This document shows positions 51,210-60,085 of a stretch of DNA of 64,000 nucleotides, piece by piece (position 1 is the stretch's first letter; the number at the start of each line of letters is the position of its first letter). Source of the stretch: Candidatus Aminicenans sakinawicola JGI OTU-1 (GTDB lineage Bacteria > Acidobacteriota > Aminicenantia > Aminicenantales > Aminicenantaceae); assembly GCA_000493965.1 (NCBI GenBank), contig AWNV01000006.1:39369-103368 (forward strand). The letters are read 5' to 3'. The notes below the pieces were generated by a model. The model searched no databases. It was not told the origin of the DNA and saw only the letters and a list, made by a program, of their open reading frames with translations. A program made the position numbers and the translations under genes.

Positions 51210-51806
51210 ATGGAAATTACAGTTGGATTAGTCAAAGAACTTCGCCAACGTACGGGAATTGGTATGATGGAATGTAAAAAGGCACTCCAGGAAAGCGGTG
51301 GAGATGTCGAAAAAGCAATTGTCATTTTGAGGAAAAAAGGCTATGCAAGAGCCAAAGACAAAATGAGCCGGGAAACTGCAGATGGAATAATAGGATCATA
51401 CATTCATCTTAACGGCAAAATAGGAGTTCTTATAGAAGCAAATTGTGAGTCGGATTTTGTAGCCCGTAACAATGAATTCCAGGAGCTAGTAAAGAATATC
51501 ACTCTGCACATCGCAGCAGCCAATCCAAAATATATCTCTTCAGATGAAATACCTCAGGAAGTTATAGACCAGGAAAAAGAGATTATCCTTGAGCAGTTTA
51601 AAGACTCAAACAAACCTCCTGAAATAATTGAAAAGATTGTACAGGGAAAGCTGAACAAATTTTTCCAAGAGGTCTGTCTGCTGGACCAACTTTTTATTAA
51701 GGACGATAAAATTTCGATTAAAAAACTTATTGCTTCATATATTGCAAAATTTGGGGAGAATATAAGAATTAAAAGGTTTGCCCGTTTTGAAATCGGCCAA
51801 CCCTAA
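51210..51806 (+). CDS. tsf: Elongation factor Ts, short form
   Basis: Nucleotide-exchange factor for EF-Tu. UBA-like N-terminal domain with LRQRTGIGMMECKKALQE and the core ESDFVARNNEFQELV. At 198 aa it has one core subdomain, like the short EF-Ts of Thermus and others, rather than the 280-aa E. coli form. Ribosome site gaggagaa. Confidence 0.95.
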   Translation: MEITVGLVKELRQRTGIGMMECKKALQESGGDVEKAIVILRKKGYARAKDKMSRETADGIIGSYIHLNGKIGVLIEANCESDFVARNNEFQELVKNITLHIAAANPKYISSDEIPQEVIDQEKEIILEQFKDSNKPPEIIEKIVQGKLNKFFQEVCLLDQLFIKDDKISIKKLIASYIAKFGENIRIKRFARFEIGQP

Positions 51807-51814
51807 GATTTAGC

Positions 51815-52540
51815 ATGTCTCAACTAAAGCCAGCATACAAGAGGATTTTACTAAAATTAAGCGGTGAATCTCTTTTAGGAAAACTCCGCTTCGGAATCGG
51901 CCTAGAAACAACCAGGGCCATTGCTAAAGAGATAAAAGAAATCCACGATTTAGACGTCCAAATCGCCATAATGATAGGGGGCGGAAATATCTTCCGTGGA
52001 ATTCGTGGAACCGAGGCCGGAATGGATCGTGCTTCGGCAGATTACATGGGTCTGTTGGCTACAATAATTAACGGAATTGCTCTTCAGGATGCCATCGAAA
52101 AGGAAGGCATCACTACGCGCCATGTCTCTGCCATTGAGATCAAAGCAGTTGCAGAGCCTTTTGTTAGAAGAAAGGTCAATAGGCATCTTGAAAAAGGAAG
52201 GATTGTTATATTTAGCGCCGGCATCGGGAGCCCATATTTTACAACAGATACAGCGGCTGCATTGAGAGCTCTGGAGATAAAGGCTCAGGTAATATTAAAA
52301 GCAACAAAAGTCGACGGCGTTTACTCGGCAGATCCTTTAAAACATCCCGAAGCTAAAAAGTTCATTTCAATCAAGTATATAGATGTGATAAAAGAAAATT
52401 TAGAAGTCATGGATGCAACAGCAATCTCCTTGTGCAAGGAAAACAGCCTTCCTATTATTGTCTTCAGCCTTTTAGAAAAAGGAAACATAAAAAAAGCTGT
52501 ATTAGGGCATGAAATCGGAACCCTGATTTCCGGGAAATAA
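51815..52540 (+). CDS. pyrH: UMP kinase
   Basis: Bacterial hexameric uridylate kinase of the amino-acid-kinase fold. KRILLKLSGESLLG at the N-terminus, GGGNIFRG, RASADYMGLLATIING and KATKVDGVYSADPLKHP. 241 aa. Its place between tsf and frr is strongly conserved. Confidence 0.96.
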   Translation: MSQLKPAYKRILLKLSGESLLGKLRFGIGLETTRAIAKEIKEIHDLDVQIAIMIGGGNIFRGIRGTEAGMDRASADYMGLLATIINGIALQDAIEKEGITTRHVSAIEIKAVAEPFVRRKVNRHLEKGRIVIFSAGIGSPYFTTDTAAALRALEIKAQVILKATKVDGVYSADPLKHPEAKKFISIKYIDVIKENLEVMDATAISLCKENSLPIIVFSLLEKGNIKKAVLGHEIGTLISGK

Positions 52541-52598
52541 ATCCTAATTTTCATAAAAATGATGTTTTCCCGAATATATATTTTGGTGAGGGATAAAC

Positions 52599-53156
52599 AT
52601 GGTTAAAGATGTTTTAAAAGAGCTTAAAAAAAGGATGGATGTTTCTGTAGAACATTTCCGTAAGGACATAAGCAAACTGAGAACCGGCCGGGCAAATATC
52701 ACTCTTTTCGAAGACATAAAAGTTGACTACTATGGCACCCTAACACCTATTAATCAGGTAGCAACACTAGGCGTCCCTGACCCCACTTTAATTGCTATTC
52801 ATCCCTGGGATCCATCTTATTTAGGGCCAATTGATAAAGCGATAAGAACTGCTGATCTGGGTCTTAACCCCATAAACAACGGCAAAACACTTAAAGTTCC
52901 CATTCCACCTTTAGATGAAGACAGAAGAAAGGAAATAGTGAAACATATTAAAAGTATTATGGAGGAAGAAAAGACGGCCCTCCGCATTATGAGAAGAGAT
53001 GCCAAAGAAGATATTGAAGAATTAGAAAAAAACAAAGAAATCACAGAAGACGATAAATTCTGGGGCTATGAGAAACTGCAGGAAATTACTGACGATCATA
53101 TAAAAAATATAGAAGAACTTGCCACAGCCAAAGAGAAAGAAATTCTTGAACTGTAA
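52599..53156 (+). CDS. frr: Ribosome recycling factor
   Basis: Splits post-termination ribosomes with EF-G. A 185-aa protein with LRTGRANITLFEDIKVDYYG, NQVATLGVPDP, PLDEDRRKEIVK and the C-terminal helix ending AKEKEILEL. Last gene of the translation operon; ribosome site ggtgaggg. Confidence 0.96.
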   Translation: MVKDVLKELKKRMDVSVEHFRKDISKLRTGRANITLFEDIKVDYYGTLTPINQVATLGVPDPTLIAIHPWDPSYLGPIDKAIRTADLGLNPINNGKTLKVPIPPLDEDRRKEIVKHIKSIMEEEKTALRIMRRDAKEDIEELEKNKEITEDDKFWGYEKLQEITDDHIKNIEELATAKEKEILEL

Positions 53157-53169
53157 AAGCTCTGTAAAT

Positions 53170-54108
53170 TTAAGATAACTCAGTTACTGAATTTTTCTTA
53201 AACCAGTTTCCTACAGTTCCGAATCTCGTCCGAATAACAACACCCCATCCAATTATACTAAGCACAAAGGAAAATAGCGAGCCTAGAATCGGGATAATAC
53301 TTATCAGCCCCACCAGCAAAAAGCCAAGACTCACAGAGAGAAGTATGGAGGGCTGTTTTGAACCAAAAGCTCTTGCAAGGCTGTCCCCAAAGAAATGGAA
53401 CAATATGACGCGGCCGAATATTTTGATGATTATGCCAATAGTAATAAGAGAGATCAGGATTGGAATTCCTATGATCACAAAACATAGAAAGACAGATAAA
53501 ATAACCAGCCCAAAAAAAATAATGAGACTCAATAAGCCTGTCCCAATGATTGGCCAGAAAGACTTTCTTATTTGTGCCGATGCTAAACAAATCTGTCTTG
53601 GAAAGACTGCTGCAAAAATGACAGCTAGGATAAACCACATGAACAGTGTAATCAATTTTATAACAAGCAAAAACGGGATCAAGGAGATCCCAATAACACC
53701 ACCCAGGCCCTCTTTCAGAAACTCTTTAACATCTTCAGAAGTATTGAAGTAGACAGTATCCCCTCTTATGACAACGCCAGATTCCCTGTCGAGTTCTCCG
53801 CCTAGAACAATAACATCCCCCTTTATTATTGCAGATGATTTCAGAGTGATCTCTGAGCCGAAGCCTAAAACTACTTCGCCTACCTCGCCTTCAATAGTAA
53901 TAGTCCCTCCAAAGGCAATGACATTCTCATTAATTTTGCCTTTAACCAGGATGTTCCCCCCGAAAGTCATGACATTATCCAAGACTTCATCTTCCGCTAC
54001 ATAGATATCTTTTTTTATGACAAACCCTTGACCTTTCAGAGGAACAAATCCTAAAAGAAGAAAAATGAGAATAAGAGATAGACATGCTTTATTTTTTAGA
54101 TTTTTCAC
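53170..54108 (-). CDS. Bactofilin-like beta-repeat membrane protein
   Basis: A 312-aa protein with a signal peptide, then beta-strand repeats (GGNILVKGKINENVIAFGG, GGTITIEGEVGEVVLGFG, IIKGDVIVLGGEL) that suggest a polymer-forming, bactofilin-like helix, then about four membrane helices (about 150-300). The start overlaps the anti-sigma stop by four bases, so it belongs to the ECF regulon unit. Possibly an envelope-stress target; function not known. Confidence 0.65.
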   Translation of the reverse strand: MKNLKNKACLSLILIFLLLGFVPLKGQGFVIKKDIYVAEDEVLDNVMTFGGNILVKGKINENVIAFGGTITIEGEVGEVVLGFGSEITLKSSAIIKGDVIVLGGELDRESGVVIRGDTVYFNTSEDVKEFLKEGLGGVIGISLIPFLLVIKLITLFMWFILAVIFAAVFPRQICLASAQIRKSFWPIIGTGLLSLIIFFGLVILSVFLCFVIIGIPILISLITIGIIIKIFGRVILFHFFGDSLARAFGSKQPSILLSVSLGFLLVGLISIIPILGSLFSFVLSIIGWGVVIRTRFGTVGNWFKKNSVTELS

Positions 54109-54683
54109 GCTTTTTCTCCTGTCAAGATTTTTTTTCTTACCCCGTAAAGCAATAAAAAAGATAAAATGAGGGTAATGAAAATAAGAATTATCTGAACGTC
54201 AGTGCTGAGAATCGTTGTGAGAAAAAAGAATCCTTTAGATATATACTTAAACAATAGAAGAATGATTTCTGCAAAAATAGAAACTAGCTTAACTAATTTA
54301 GCAGAGACGACAGAAAGATTCAGCACAAAACTCCGCACTACATGATTAAAGTCAATAACTATGCTTAATAAACTCTTTCGTGTTAGCAAAAAGAACACGA
54401 AAATCATAAGAGCTTCAGCAGAAAATCCAGCAGCCTCTGTAATAAGCAAACTGGGTAATGAAATCTTTTTAGGGAAAATTTTTCTCATGACCTGACGAGT
54501 AAAATCAGGCGGAGTTTCCAACACGGGGAGACTTTCTGACGCCCTGAGCAGCATTCTTCTTTCCTCGACGGCTTTTTTACATTTCGTACACGAGGAAAGG
54601 TGCTCCTTAATAGTGCTGACTTCAGTAGAGGATAATTCTCCCTCTAGGAAAAGATAAATCTGATCGATACGAAGACAGCTCAA
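54105..54683 (-). CDS. Anti-sigma factor with zinc-finger domain
   Basis: A 192-aa membrane protein. The N-terminal zf-HC2/ASD part has H28-x3-C32-x2-C35 (EHLSSCTKC), binding the sigma factor and possibly sensing redox state. Hydrophobic stretches near 85-102, 118-150 and 165-183 follow. It is coupled by ATGA overlaps to the sigma gene upstream and the bactofilin-like gene downstream. Confidence 0.8.
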   Translation of the reverse strand: MSCLRIDQIYLFLEGELSSTEVSTIKEHLSSCTKCKKAVEERRMLLRASESLPVLETPPDFTRQVMRKIFPKKISLPSLLITEAAGFSAEALMIFVFFLLTRKSLLSIVIDFNHVVRSFVLNLSVVSAKLVKLVSIFAEIILLLFKYISKGFFFLTTILSTDVQIILIFITLILSFLLLYGVRKKILTGEKA

Positions 54684-55252
54684 TTTTTTCCCTCTAAATG
54701 CCGGCGTATCAACTCTTTTGCTTGAAAAATTCTGTTTTTTACTGTACCCACAGGCAATCTTTTTATCTCTGCTATTTCATCATAACTGAAGCCATTGATA
54801 TGCCTGTATACAAATAACTCTCTCAAAGCAGCCGGGATTTTCCCCAAAGCTGTTTCTATGCTTTTTCTTAATTCTGATAATTCAAACTTTTCGGCAACAG
54901 AAACTTCATCATCGGAGATTTGAAAGGACATATTATAGTTTTCTTTACTCCTATCAGGGTCAATAGAAGAAGTATCGATTTTTTTCTTTCTCCAGTAATC
55001 TATGATAGTGTTAGATGCTATTTTAAAAAGCCATGTTCTGAATTTATACTGAGGACGATAAGAGTCAAGAGAATAATATGCTTTCATAAAGACTTCCTGG
55101 GTAAATTCAAGTGCGATTTCGCGTTCTCCCATTGTCCGCCAAACATAGTTCAGGAGGGGTTGCTGATATTTCTGAATTATCATCTCAAAAGCCTTTTTTT
55201 CGCCTTTAAGGGTTTTACTTATAAAATCCTTATCTTCATTCACGGAGGACAT
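54680..55252 (-). CDS. ECF sigma factor (RpoE-like)
   Basis: A 190-aa sigma-70 family factor with regions 2 (YVWRTMGEREIALEFTQEVF, FRTWLFKIASNTIIDYWRKK) and 4 (ALGKIPAALRELFVYRHING, YDEIAEIKRLPVGTVKNRIF). It directs RNA polymerase to envelope-stress-type promoters, held in check by the adjoining anti-sigma factor. Its targets cannot be read here. Confidence 0.9.
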   Translation of the reverse strand: MSSVNEDKDFISKTLKGEKKAFEMIIQKYQQPLLNYVWRTMGEREIALEFTQEVFMKAYYSLDSYRPQYKFRTWLFKIASNTIIDYWRKKKIDTSSIDPDRSKENYNMSFQISDDEVSVAEKFELSELRKSIETALGKIPAALRELFVYRHINGFSYDEIAEIKRLPVGTVKNRIFQAKELIRRHLEGKN

Positions 55253-55317
55253 CCTGCCCTCAAAATCTAATACGTATGCTCGGCAAAAAGGTTTTGAGTG
55301 TTAAGAATTGAGGGCTC

Positions 55318-55950
55318 TTATTTATTTTCAATTATTTCAACCCCAGGAGGTGCATTCAGATTAAAAGTATTATTATAGAGATTAATATTAGTTTTTATAC
55401 GACTGAAGATAAATTCAGTCTTATTACCTGCCCAGTCAAAGAAGACAGTTTTTTGTATAAGCCAGGTTTTCTCATTTATTTCCAAGAGAATAAATGAATC
55501 TGTTTCCTCATCTTTTGGAGTTAATTTTATCTGTTTAGCTTTTTTATTTTCTGTAGGGAATGGGCTGAACTCGACTGAATAATTGTCCAACAACCCTTTC
55601 TGTCCGGAAAGAATTAAAAGAATCTCGGATTCATCACTCTCTTTTGACATATCATATTTAGTGATTTGATTGTCTTCTGGAATATATTCCCAAAAGAAGC
55701 CATCTTTAATAAGATAAGTTCTTTCTTCCTTGCCCTTGTATTCCCATTTCATCAGACCCGGTTTTTTAAAATAGAACCGTCCCCTCTCTTTTAGGGGGGT
55801 AGATACAGAAGAAGAATAGTAGCTATGCTCAAAATTGGCCTGAAGACTTTTGAAAGAACGCAATTTTTCTTCTGTCTTTCTGGCAACATTCTCTGGTGTT
55901 TGAAGAGAAACGGATATTGACAAAAGCAACAGCCAAACAATGTTTTTCAT
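55318..55950 (-). CDS. lolA: Outer-membrane lipoprotein carrier LolA
   Basis: Periplasmic chaperone that takes lipoproteins from LolCDE to the outer membrane. A signal peptide (WLLLLSISVSLQ) is followed by FKSLQANFEHSYYSS, RGRFYFKKPGLMKWEYKG, FWEYIPEDNQITKYD and LLEINEKTWLIQK, the half-barrel pattern of LolA. 210 aa. Its presence supports an outer membrane. LolB not seen. Confidence 0.88.
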   Translation of the reverse strand: MKNIVWLLLLSISVSLQTPENVARKTEEKLRSFKSLQANFEHSYYSSSVSTPLKERGRFYFKKPGLMKWEYKGKEERTYLIKDGFFWEYIPEDNQITKYDMSKESDESEILLILSGQKGLLDNYSVEFSPFPTENKKAKQIKLTPKDEETDSFILLEINEKTWLIQKTVFFDWAGNKTEFIFSRIKTNINLYNNTFNLNAPPGVEIIENK

Positions 55951-56053
55951 TTCTCCTGGAATTATAACATATTAGAAGCAAGGTAAAAACATGCCCTCAA
56001 ATTCACACGTACCATCATTGAGATAATGCCATGTTTCTGCTATATATTCTTCA

Positions 56054-57457
56054 ATGAAACTTGAATTCCTCTTTTTTCTTCTTGGCTATATCATTATTGT
56101 CCTCTTTCTAAGCTTTTTATTCTCCAAGAAAATGAAAAATCTTGAAGATTTTTTCTTTGCGTCCAGAAATCTCCCTGCGTTTTTAGTCTATCTATCACTT
56201 GCTGCTTCATGGTTAGGGGCAACTTCCATGCTGGTTTCGGTTGATGAAGCTTACATGCAAGGGGTGAGTTCATTCTGGATCATGGGAGTACCTGCAGTAT
56301 TGACCGTCTTTGTCTTTATACTTTTTCTTGCACGGCCAATCAGACGCCTGAATATAGTGACTCTGCCAGACCTTGTAGAGAAACGCTACGGCCGCGTGGT
56401 CCGTCATCTTGCTTCGCTGTTGATCGTGTGGTACATGGTCCTTTTAGCGTCTTCCCAAATGGTGGCAATAGGCAATTTTTTAAAATCGTTTCTGGGAATT
56501 TCTTATTTTTACGGTCTCTTATTGGGAACAACCATTGTTTTTATTTACTCTATTCTCGGGGGTTTTTTTTCGGTTGTTGTTACAGACAGCTTTCAATTTT
56601 TCCTGCTGGCTGCCGGAACAGTGAGCATTCTCGTTTTCTTAGCCGGGACCTCAGCGCCTGGGGAAATTTCTCTTCATGCATCATTATTAGGAAAAGAGGG
56701 TTATTTCAATTTTCTATTTGACCTTAAAAAGAACTTCCTTATTGCATTCTCATTTACTCTTGCCTGGATTATTTCTCCGATTGTTTGGCAGAGGATTCAG
56801 GCTGCAAGGACAGAGAGGAAAGCAACACAGGGTTTATTTGCCGCAGGAATAACATTTTTTCTCCTTTATTGGTGCATAGTCATTATCGGCATACTTTCCC
56901 TTCCTATTTTTCCTGCAGGGACCCAAGAAGGCCCTATTCTTTCAGCCCTTATCTCATCGAAAACAGGACCTTTTCTAGGCGGGATCCTGTTCGTTGCAAT
57001 CGTCGCGGCCGTCATGTCCACAATGGATACGGCAATCAACACAGGAGCTTTATCATTGACGCGGGATGTCTATCAACAGATTTTTTCTTCAAACAAGACC
57101 AAAAACATCGTTGCAGTAGGACGTTTATCAACTCTCATCGTGGGAGCAATGGCCTTTCTGATCGCCACCAGGCTGCAGAGTATTCTAAAAACTCTTGGCC
57201 TGGCCTCAGAAATCATGGCCGAAGGATTTTTCATTCCGGGGGTTGCAATGATCTTCCTAAGGAGAAAATTACCCACGGCTGGATTTTTGAGCCTCCTTCT
57301 GGGTGGAGGCTATTCTGTTGGCGGTTTTTTATGCGAAGTAAACTTGCTTCAACTTCAGTGGCCTTCCTGGCCCTATTCAGTGCCGTTCGGGCTCGCATTG
57401 AGCCTTCTAGGATTTATATCAGGCTCAATAATAGATTTGCGTGTGAGAAAAAGATAA
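56054..57457 (+). CDS. Sodium:solute symporter (SSS family)
   Basis: A 467-aa transporter with about 13 helices. Family elements are LAASWLGATSMLVSVDEAY in helix 2, RRLNIVTLPDLVEKRYGR, VWQRIQAARTERKA and AAVMSTMDTAINTGALSLTRD near the sodium site. Relatives carry proline, pantothenate, sugars or acids; the substrate cannot be assigned. Stands alone between lolA and the acyltransferase. Confidence 0.88.
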   Translation: MKLEFLFFLLGYIIIVLFLSFLFSKKMKNLEDFFFASRNLPAFLVYLSLAASWLGATSMLVSVDEAYMQGVSSFWIMGVPAVLTVFVFILFLARPIRRLNIVTLPDLVEKRYGRVVRHLASLLIVWYMVLLASSQMVAIGNFLKSFLGISYFYGLLLGTTIVFIYSILGGFFSVVVTDSFQFFLLAAGTVSILVFLAGTSAPGEISLHASLLGKEGYFNFLFDLKKNFLIAFSFTLAWIISPIVWQRIQAARTERKATQGLFAAGITFFLLYWCIVIIGILSLPIFPAGTQEGPILSALISSKTGPFLGGILFVAIVAAVMSTMDTAINTGALSLTRDVYQQIFSSNKTKNIVAVGRLSTLIVGAMAFLIATRLQSILKTLGLASEIMAEGFFIPGVAMIFLRRKLPTAGFLSLLLGGGYSVGGFLCEVNLLQLQWPSWPYSVPFGLALSLLGFISGSIIDLRVRKR

Positions 57458-57526
57458 AAATTCAGGCACACGGCAAAAATTGTTCGGACTTTACTGTTAG
57501 CCGAGTTTTTTATATCATCTTAGAAA

Positions 57527-58180
57527 ATGTCAATTTTAAAAAATATCCGCTGGAAGATTATTGGAACCTTCGGAAGAGCGATTCTATGGCTTTGGGCAAA
57601 ATCAACCAGGATGACCATTCTGGGAGAAGAAGATTATCTTAAATTGAGAAGTGAACAAAAACCAGTGGTTCTTCTTGTCTGGCACAGCAGAATTCTAATT
57701 GTTCCTTTCTTCTTTCGCCGCCGAGGAATAATGCCCCTGATCAGCCCGAGCAAGGATGGAGAAATCGCCGCCAGTATCATGTCCGGATGGGGTTATAAAA
57801 TATTAAGAGGTTCGGGTTCCCACCCCATTATAAAAATCTGGAATGAAATGAAAAAAGAACTTAAAAGAGGCGGCGAACTGCTCATCGTTCCTGACGGTCC
57901 TAGAGGGCCCAACCGAAAGATGAAAGCCGGAGGGATTAAACTGGCTCATGAGACAGGTGCATATCTCGTTCTTTTCAGCTTTTCAACATCAAAGAAAAAA
58001 TATCTCAACAGCTGGGATAATTTTTTAATGTTTTATCCTTTTTCAAAGGGCATAGCTATTTATGGAAAACCAATCCGTTTGGATTCAAACATGGAAACCG
58101 ATGAACTCGAAAAGGAACGCCAGAGGATAGAGCATTTACTGGTAGAATTAGACAATAAAGCAGATCATTATTATAATTAA
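57527..58180 (+). CDS. DUF374 lysophospholipid/lipid A-type acyltransferase
   Basis: A 217-aa protein of the LPLAT superfamily. VWHSRIL is the catalytic His motif region, and VPDGPRGPNRKMKAG is the second motif typical of DUF374. Such genes often lie beside lpxK or waaA and probably acylate a lipid A-like molecule. The N-terminus has a short amphipathic or membrane helix. Acyl donor and acceptor are unknown. Confidence 0.8.
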   Translation: MSILKNIRWKIIGTFGRAILWLWAKSTRMTILGEEDYLKLRSEQKPVVLLVWHSRILIVPFFFRRRGIMPLISPSKDGEIAASIMSGWGYKILRGSGSHPIIKIWNEMKKELKRGGELLIVPDGPRGPNRKMKAGGIKLAHETGAYLVLFSFSTSKKKYLNSWDNFLMFYPFSKGIAIYGKPIRLDSNMETDELEKERQRIEHLLVELDNKADHYYN

Positions 58181-58234
58181 TTAAACCTAAAAATATGTAT
58201 TCCTTGATTATGTCATCCATCTGATATTTGGATT

Positions 58235-58263
58235 TTGGATTTTTATACAAATTGTGCTATAAA
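58235..58263 (+). promoter_or_regulatory. Candidate promoter of the TatT-like gene
   Basis: TTGGAT (58235-58240), 17 bases, TATAAA (58258-58263), 23 bases before the ATG. Confidence 0.4.
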
Positions 58264-58286
58264 TACATGCAAAAAAGGAGAAGCAA

Positions 58287-59039
58287 ATGAAACTAAAACC
58301 AGTAATTATCCTCATTGTTATTTTATTTTCATCTTTTATTCTGTATTCACAGGATACAGAAGACCCGATTTCTAAAGGGGATAGTTTGTTTTCTGAGATG
58401 AAGGACATGGCTACTGCTAAGGAAGCCCTGGCAATCTACCAGAAAGCTATTGCAACAGAAGTCGACCAATACGAGGTCTTTTGGCGAATCGCAAGGATTC
58501 AGTATTACATCGGAGAACATTCTGAAAGCAAAAAGGAAAAGAAAGTCATTTTTTCTCTAGGTGTTTACTACGCACAAAAAGCAATTGGCCTGCAACCTGA
58601 AAAGCCGGATGGACATTACTGGCATGGCGTCAATAATGGAAAATTTGGAGAAGTCAAAGGCGTGCTTAAAAGTTTAGCTCTTGTCAAACCAATTAAAGCG
58701 GCAATGAACAAAGTTTTAGAATTAGACCGTGCTTATGAGGATGGAGGAGCAGACAGAGTATTGGGGCGGGTTTATAAGGAACTTCCGGGTTTTGCAGGCG
58801 GCAGCAAGGAAAAATCTCTTGAGCACCTGCTAAAATCCAAGGAACTCGGCCCTGAAGATGCATTAACACGATATTACTTAGCTGATACTTATCTTTCCCT
58901 CAAGAAGATAGATGAAGCAAGAGAGGAACTCGAATACATCCTGAATATGGAAGACGATCCACTCTGGGTAAAAGGAATACAAGAGGCAAAGGAAGATGCA
59001 AAAAAATTGCTGGAGAACAAGAAATTCAAAAATAAGTAA
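58287..59039 (+). CDS. TRAP-transporter TatT-component-like TPR protein
   Basis: A 250-aa secreted protein (signal MKLKPVIILIVILFSSFILYS) with TPR-like helices. GHYWHGVNNGKFGEVKGVLK, LELDRAYEDGGADRVLGRVY and PGFAGGSKEKSLEHLLKSKE match the TatT family, trimeric periplasmic proteins linked to some TRAP transporters. No TRAP subunits are nearby, so here it may work alone. Strong ribosome site aaaaaggag. The barrel gene follows by nine bases. Confidence 0.75.
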   Translation: MKLKPVIILIVILFSSFILYSQDTEDPISKGDSLFSEMKDMATAKEALAIYQKAIATEVDQYEVFWRIARIQYYIGEHSESKKEKKVIFSLGVYYAQKAIGLQPEKPDGHYWHGVNNGKFGEVKGVLKSLALVKPIKAAMNKVLELDRAYEDGGADRVLGRVYKELPGFAGGSKEKSLEHLLKSKELGPEDALTRYYLADTYLSLKKIDEAREELEYILNMEDDPLWVKGIQEAKEDAKKLLENKKFKNK

Positions 59040-59048
59040 ACACATAGA

Positions 59049-60050
59049 TTGAAGAAAAAAGTTATTATCTGCCTCTTATTTATTATTCTCTCTTTTCCAG
59101 AAGCTGTACTCTCCCAGTTAAGCTTTAGGATCTTTGCAGGTAAAAGCTTGATTCATGGAGGAGATTTAAACCAGAATATCTACGGGTGGAGTGAGTACTT
59201 CAAGGACCGCAATCAAGCTCCTTATACATTCGATTACAACCTGAAGGAGCTTCACAGCCTTTTAGAAGGGGGAGTGGATCTTGCCTACAATTTTTCCCAT
59301 CGTTGGAGTGCTGCGCTGAGTATTGAACTCTTTGAAGGGACAACTCATGGAGAAATGTCTTCAAGCATGAATGATGAGCAGGACTATTTTCACTCTCCAG
59401 GTGATTCCGGAACAATTTATCTTAATGAACAAAGCCTCCAGGAACCTAAATATCATCTTCAAACCATTCCAGTATCCATAACCATATTTTATTCATTCCC
59501 ATTCAGGGATAACATGAACTTTTTTCTCGGCTGTGGTGTGGGATATTACTCTGGAAAAATAAATTACAGGGAGAACTACCAATACGATTTTGACTACATT
59601 GACGAGAAAAACAATAATGGCGTTCCTGTGAGCTTTGTGGATAAATATTCTTCATCCGGAAGCTATTATGAAGAAAGCAGGTGCAAAACTTTTGGGTTTC
59701 ATCTAAGAGGAGGTTTAGAATATAAAATACGGAGTGGAATCCATTTAATTGTTGAAGCCGCAGGAAGGATGGTCGAATTCAAGGAATGGAAAGGGAATAA
59801 GAATGACAGCTTCAGTTGGGATCATACATGGGGTTATTGGGGAGCTTACTCTGATAAAGACTCCCTTAAAGAAGCGGCTGAAGGAAAACTCTGGATGGTT
59901 ACTTTCCACAGCGAAAAAACGGGAAAATCATATCCGCGTTTCATTTTTTCCGATGAAAAACCCTCCTCATATTTTTATACCGAGGTAAGGCCGGCAAGAA
60001 TAAATCTAAACGGTCTCTCTTTAAGAGCAGGAATAAAAATTAGCTTTTAA
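59049..60050 (+). CDS. Outer-membrane beta-barrel protein, paralogue of 2788-3990
   Basis: A 333-aa protein with signal peptide (KKVIICLLFIILSFPEAVLS) and a barrel-like alternation of hydrophobic strands. It begins FRIFAGKSLIHGGDLNQNIYG and ends LNGLSLRAGIKISF, both aligning with the C-terminal part of the protein at 2788-3990; the AGR(Y/M) strand also matches. Unlike that protein it has no SH3 domain. TTG start nine bases after the TatT-like stop, so they probably share a message. Confidence 0.62.
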   Translation: MKKKVIICLLFIILSFPEAVLSQLSFRIFAGKSLIHGGDLNQNIYGWSEYFKDRNQAPYTFDYNLKELHSLLEGGVDLAYNFSHRWSAALSIELFEGTTHGEMSSSMNDEQDYFHSPGDSGTIYLNEQSLQEPKYHLQTIPVSITIFYSFPFRDNMNFFLGCGVGYYSGKINYRENYQYDFDYIDEKNNNGVPVSFVDKYSSSGSYYEESRCKTFGFHLRGGLEYKIRSGIHLIVEAAGRMVEFKEWKGNKNDSFSWDHTWGYWGAYSDKDSLKEAAEGKLWMVTFHSEKTGKSYPRFIFSDEKPSSYFYTEVRPARINLNGLSLRAGIKISF

Positions 60051-60085
60051 ATATACTGGGGCAGTTTTATATCCTGCAGAAGCTT

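Noticed and set aside
56785..57642. 285-codon plus-strand frame overlapping the symporter and acyltransferase genes
   Set aside because: Alternative frame of two genes with clear motifs; the translation is rich in Arg, Ser and His without any fold pattern.
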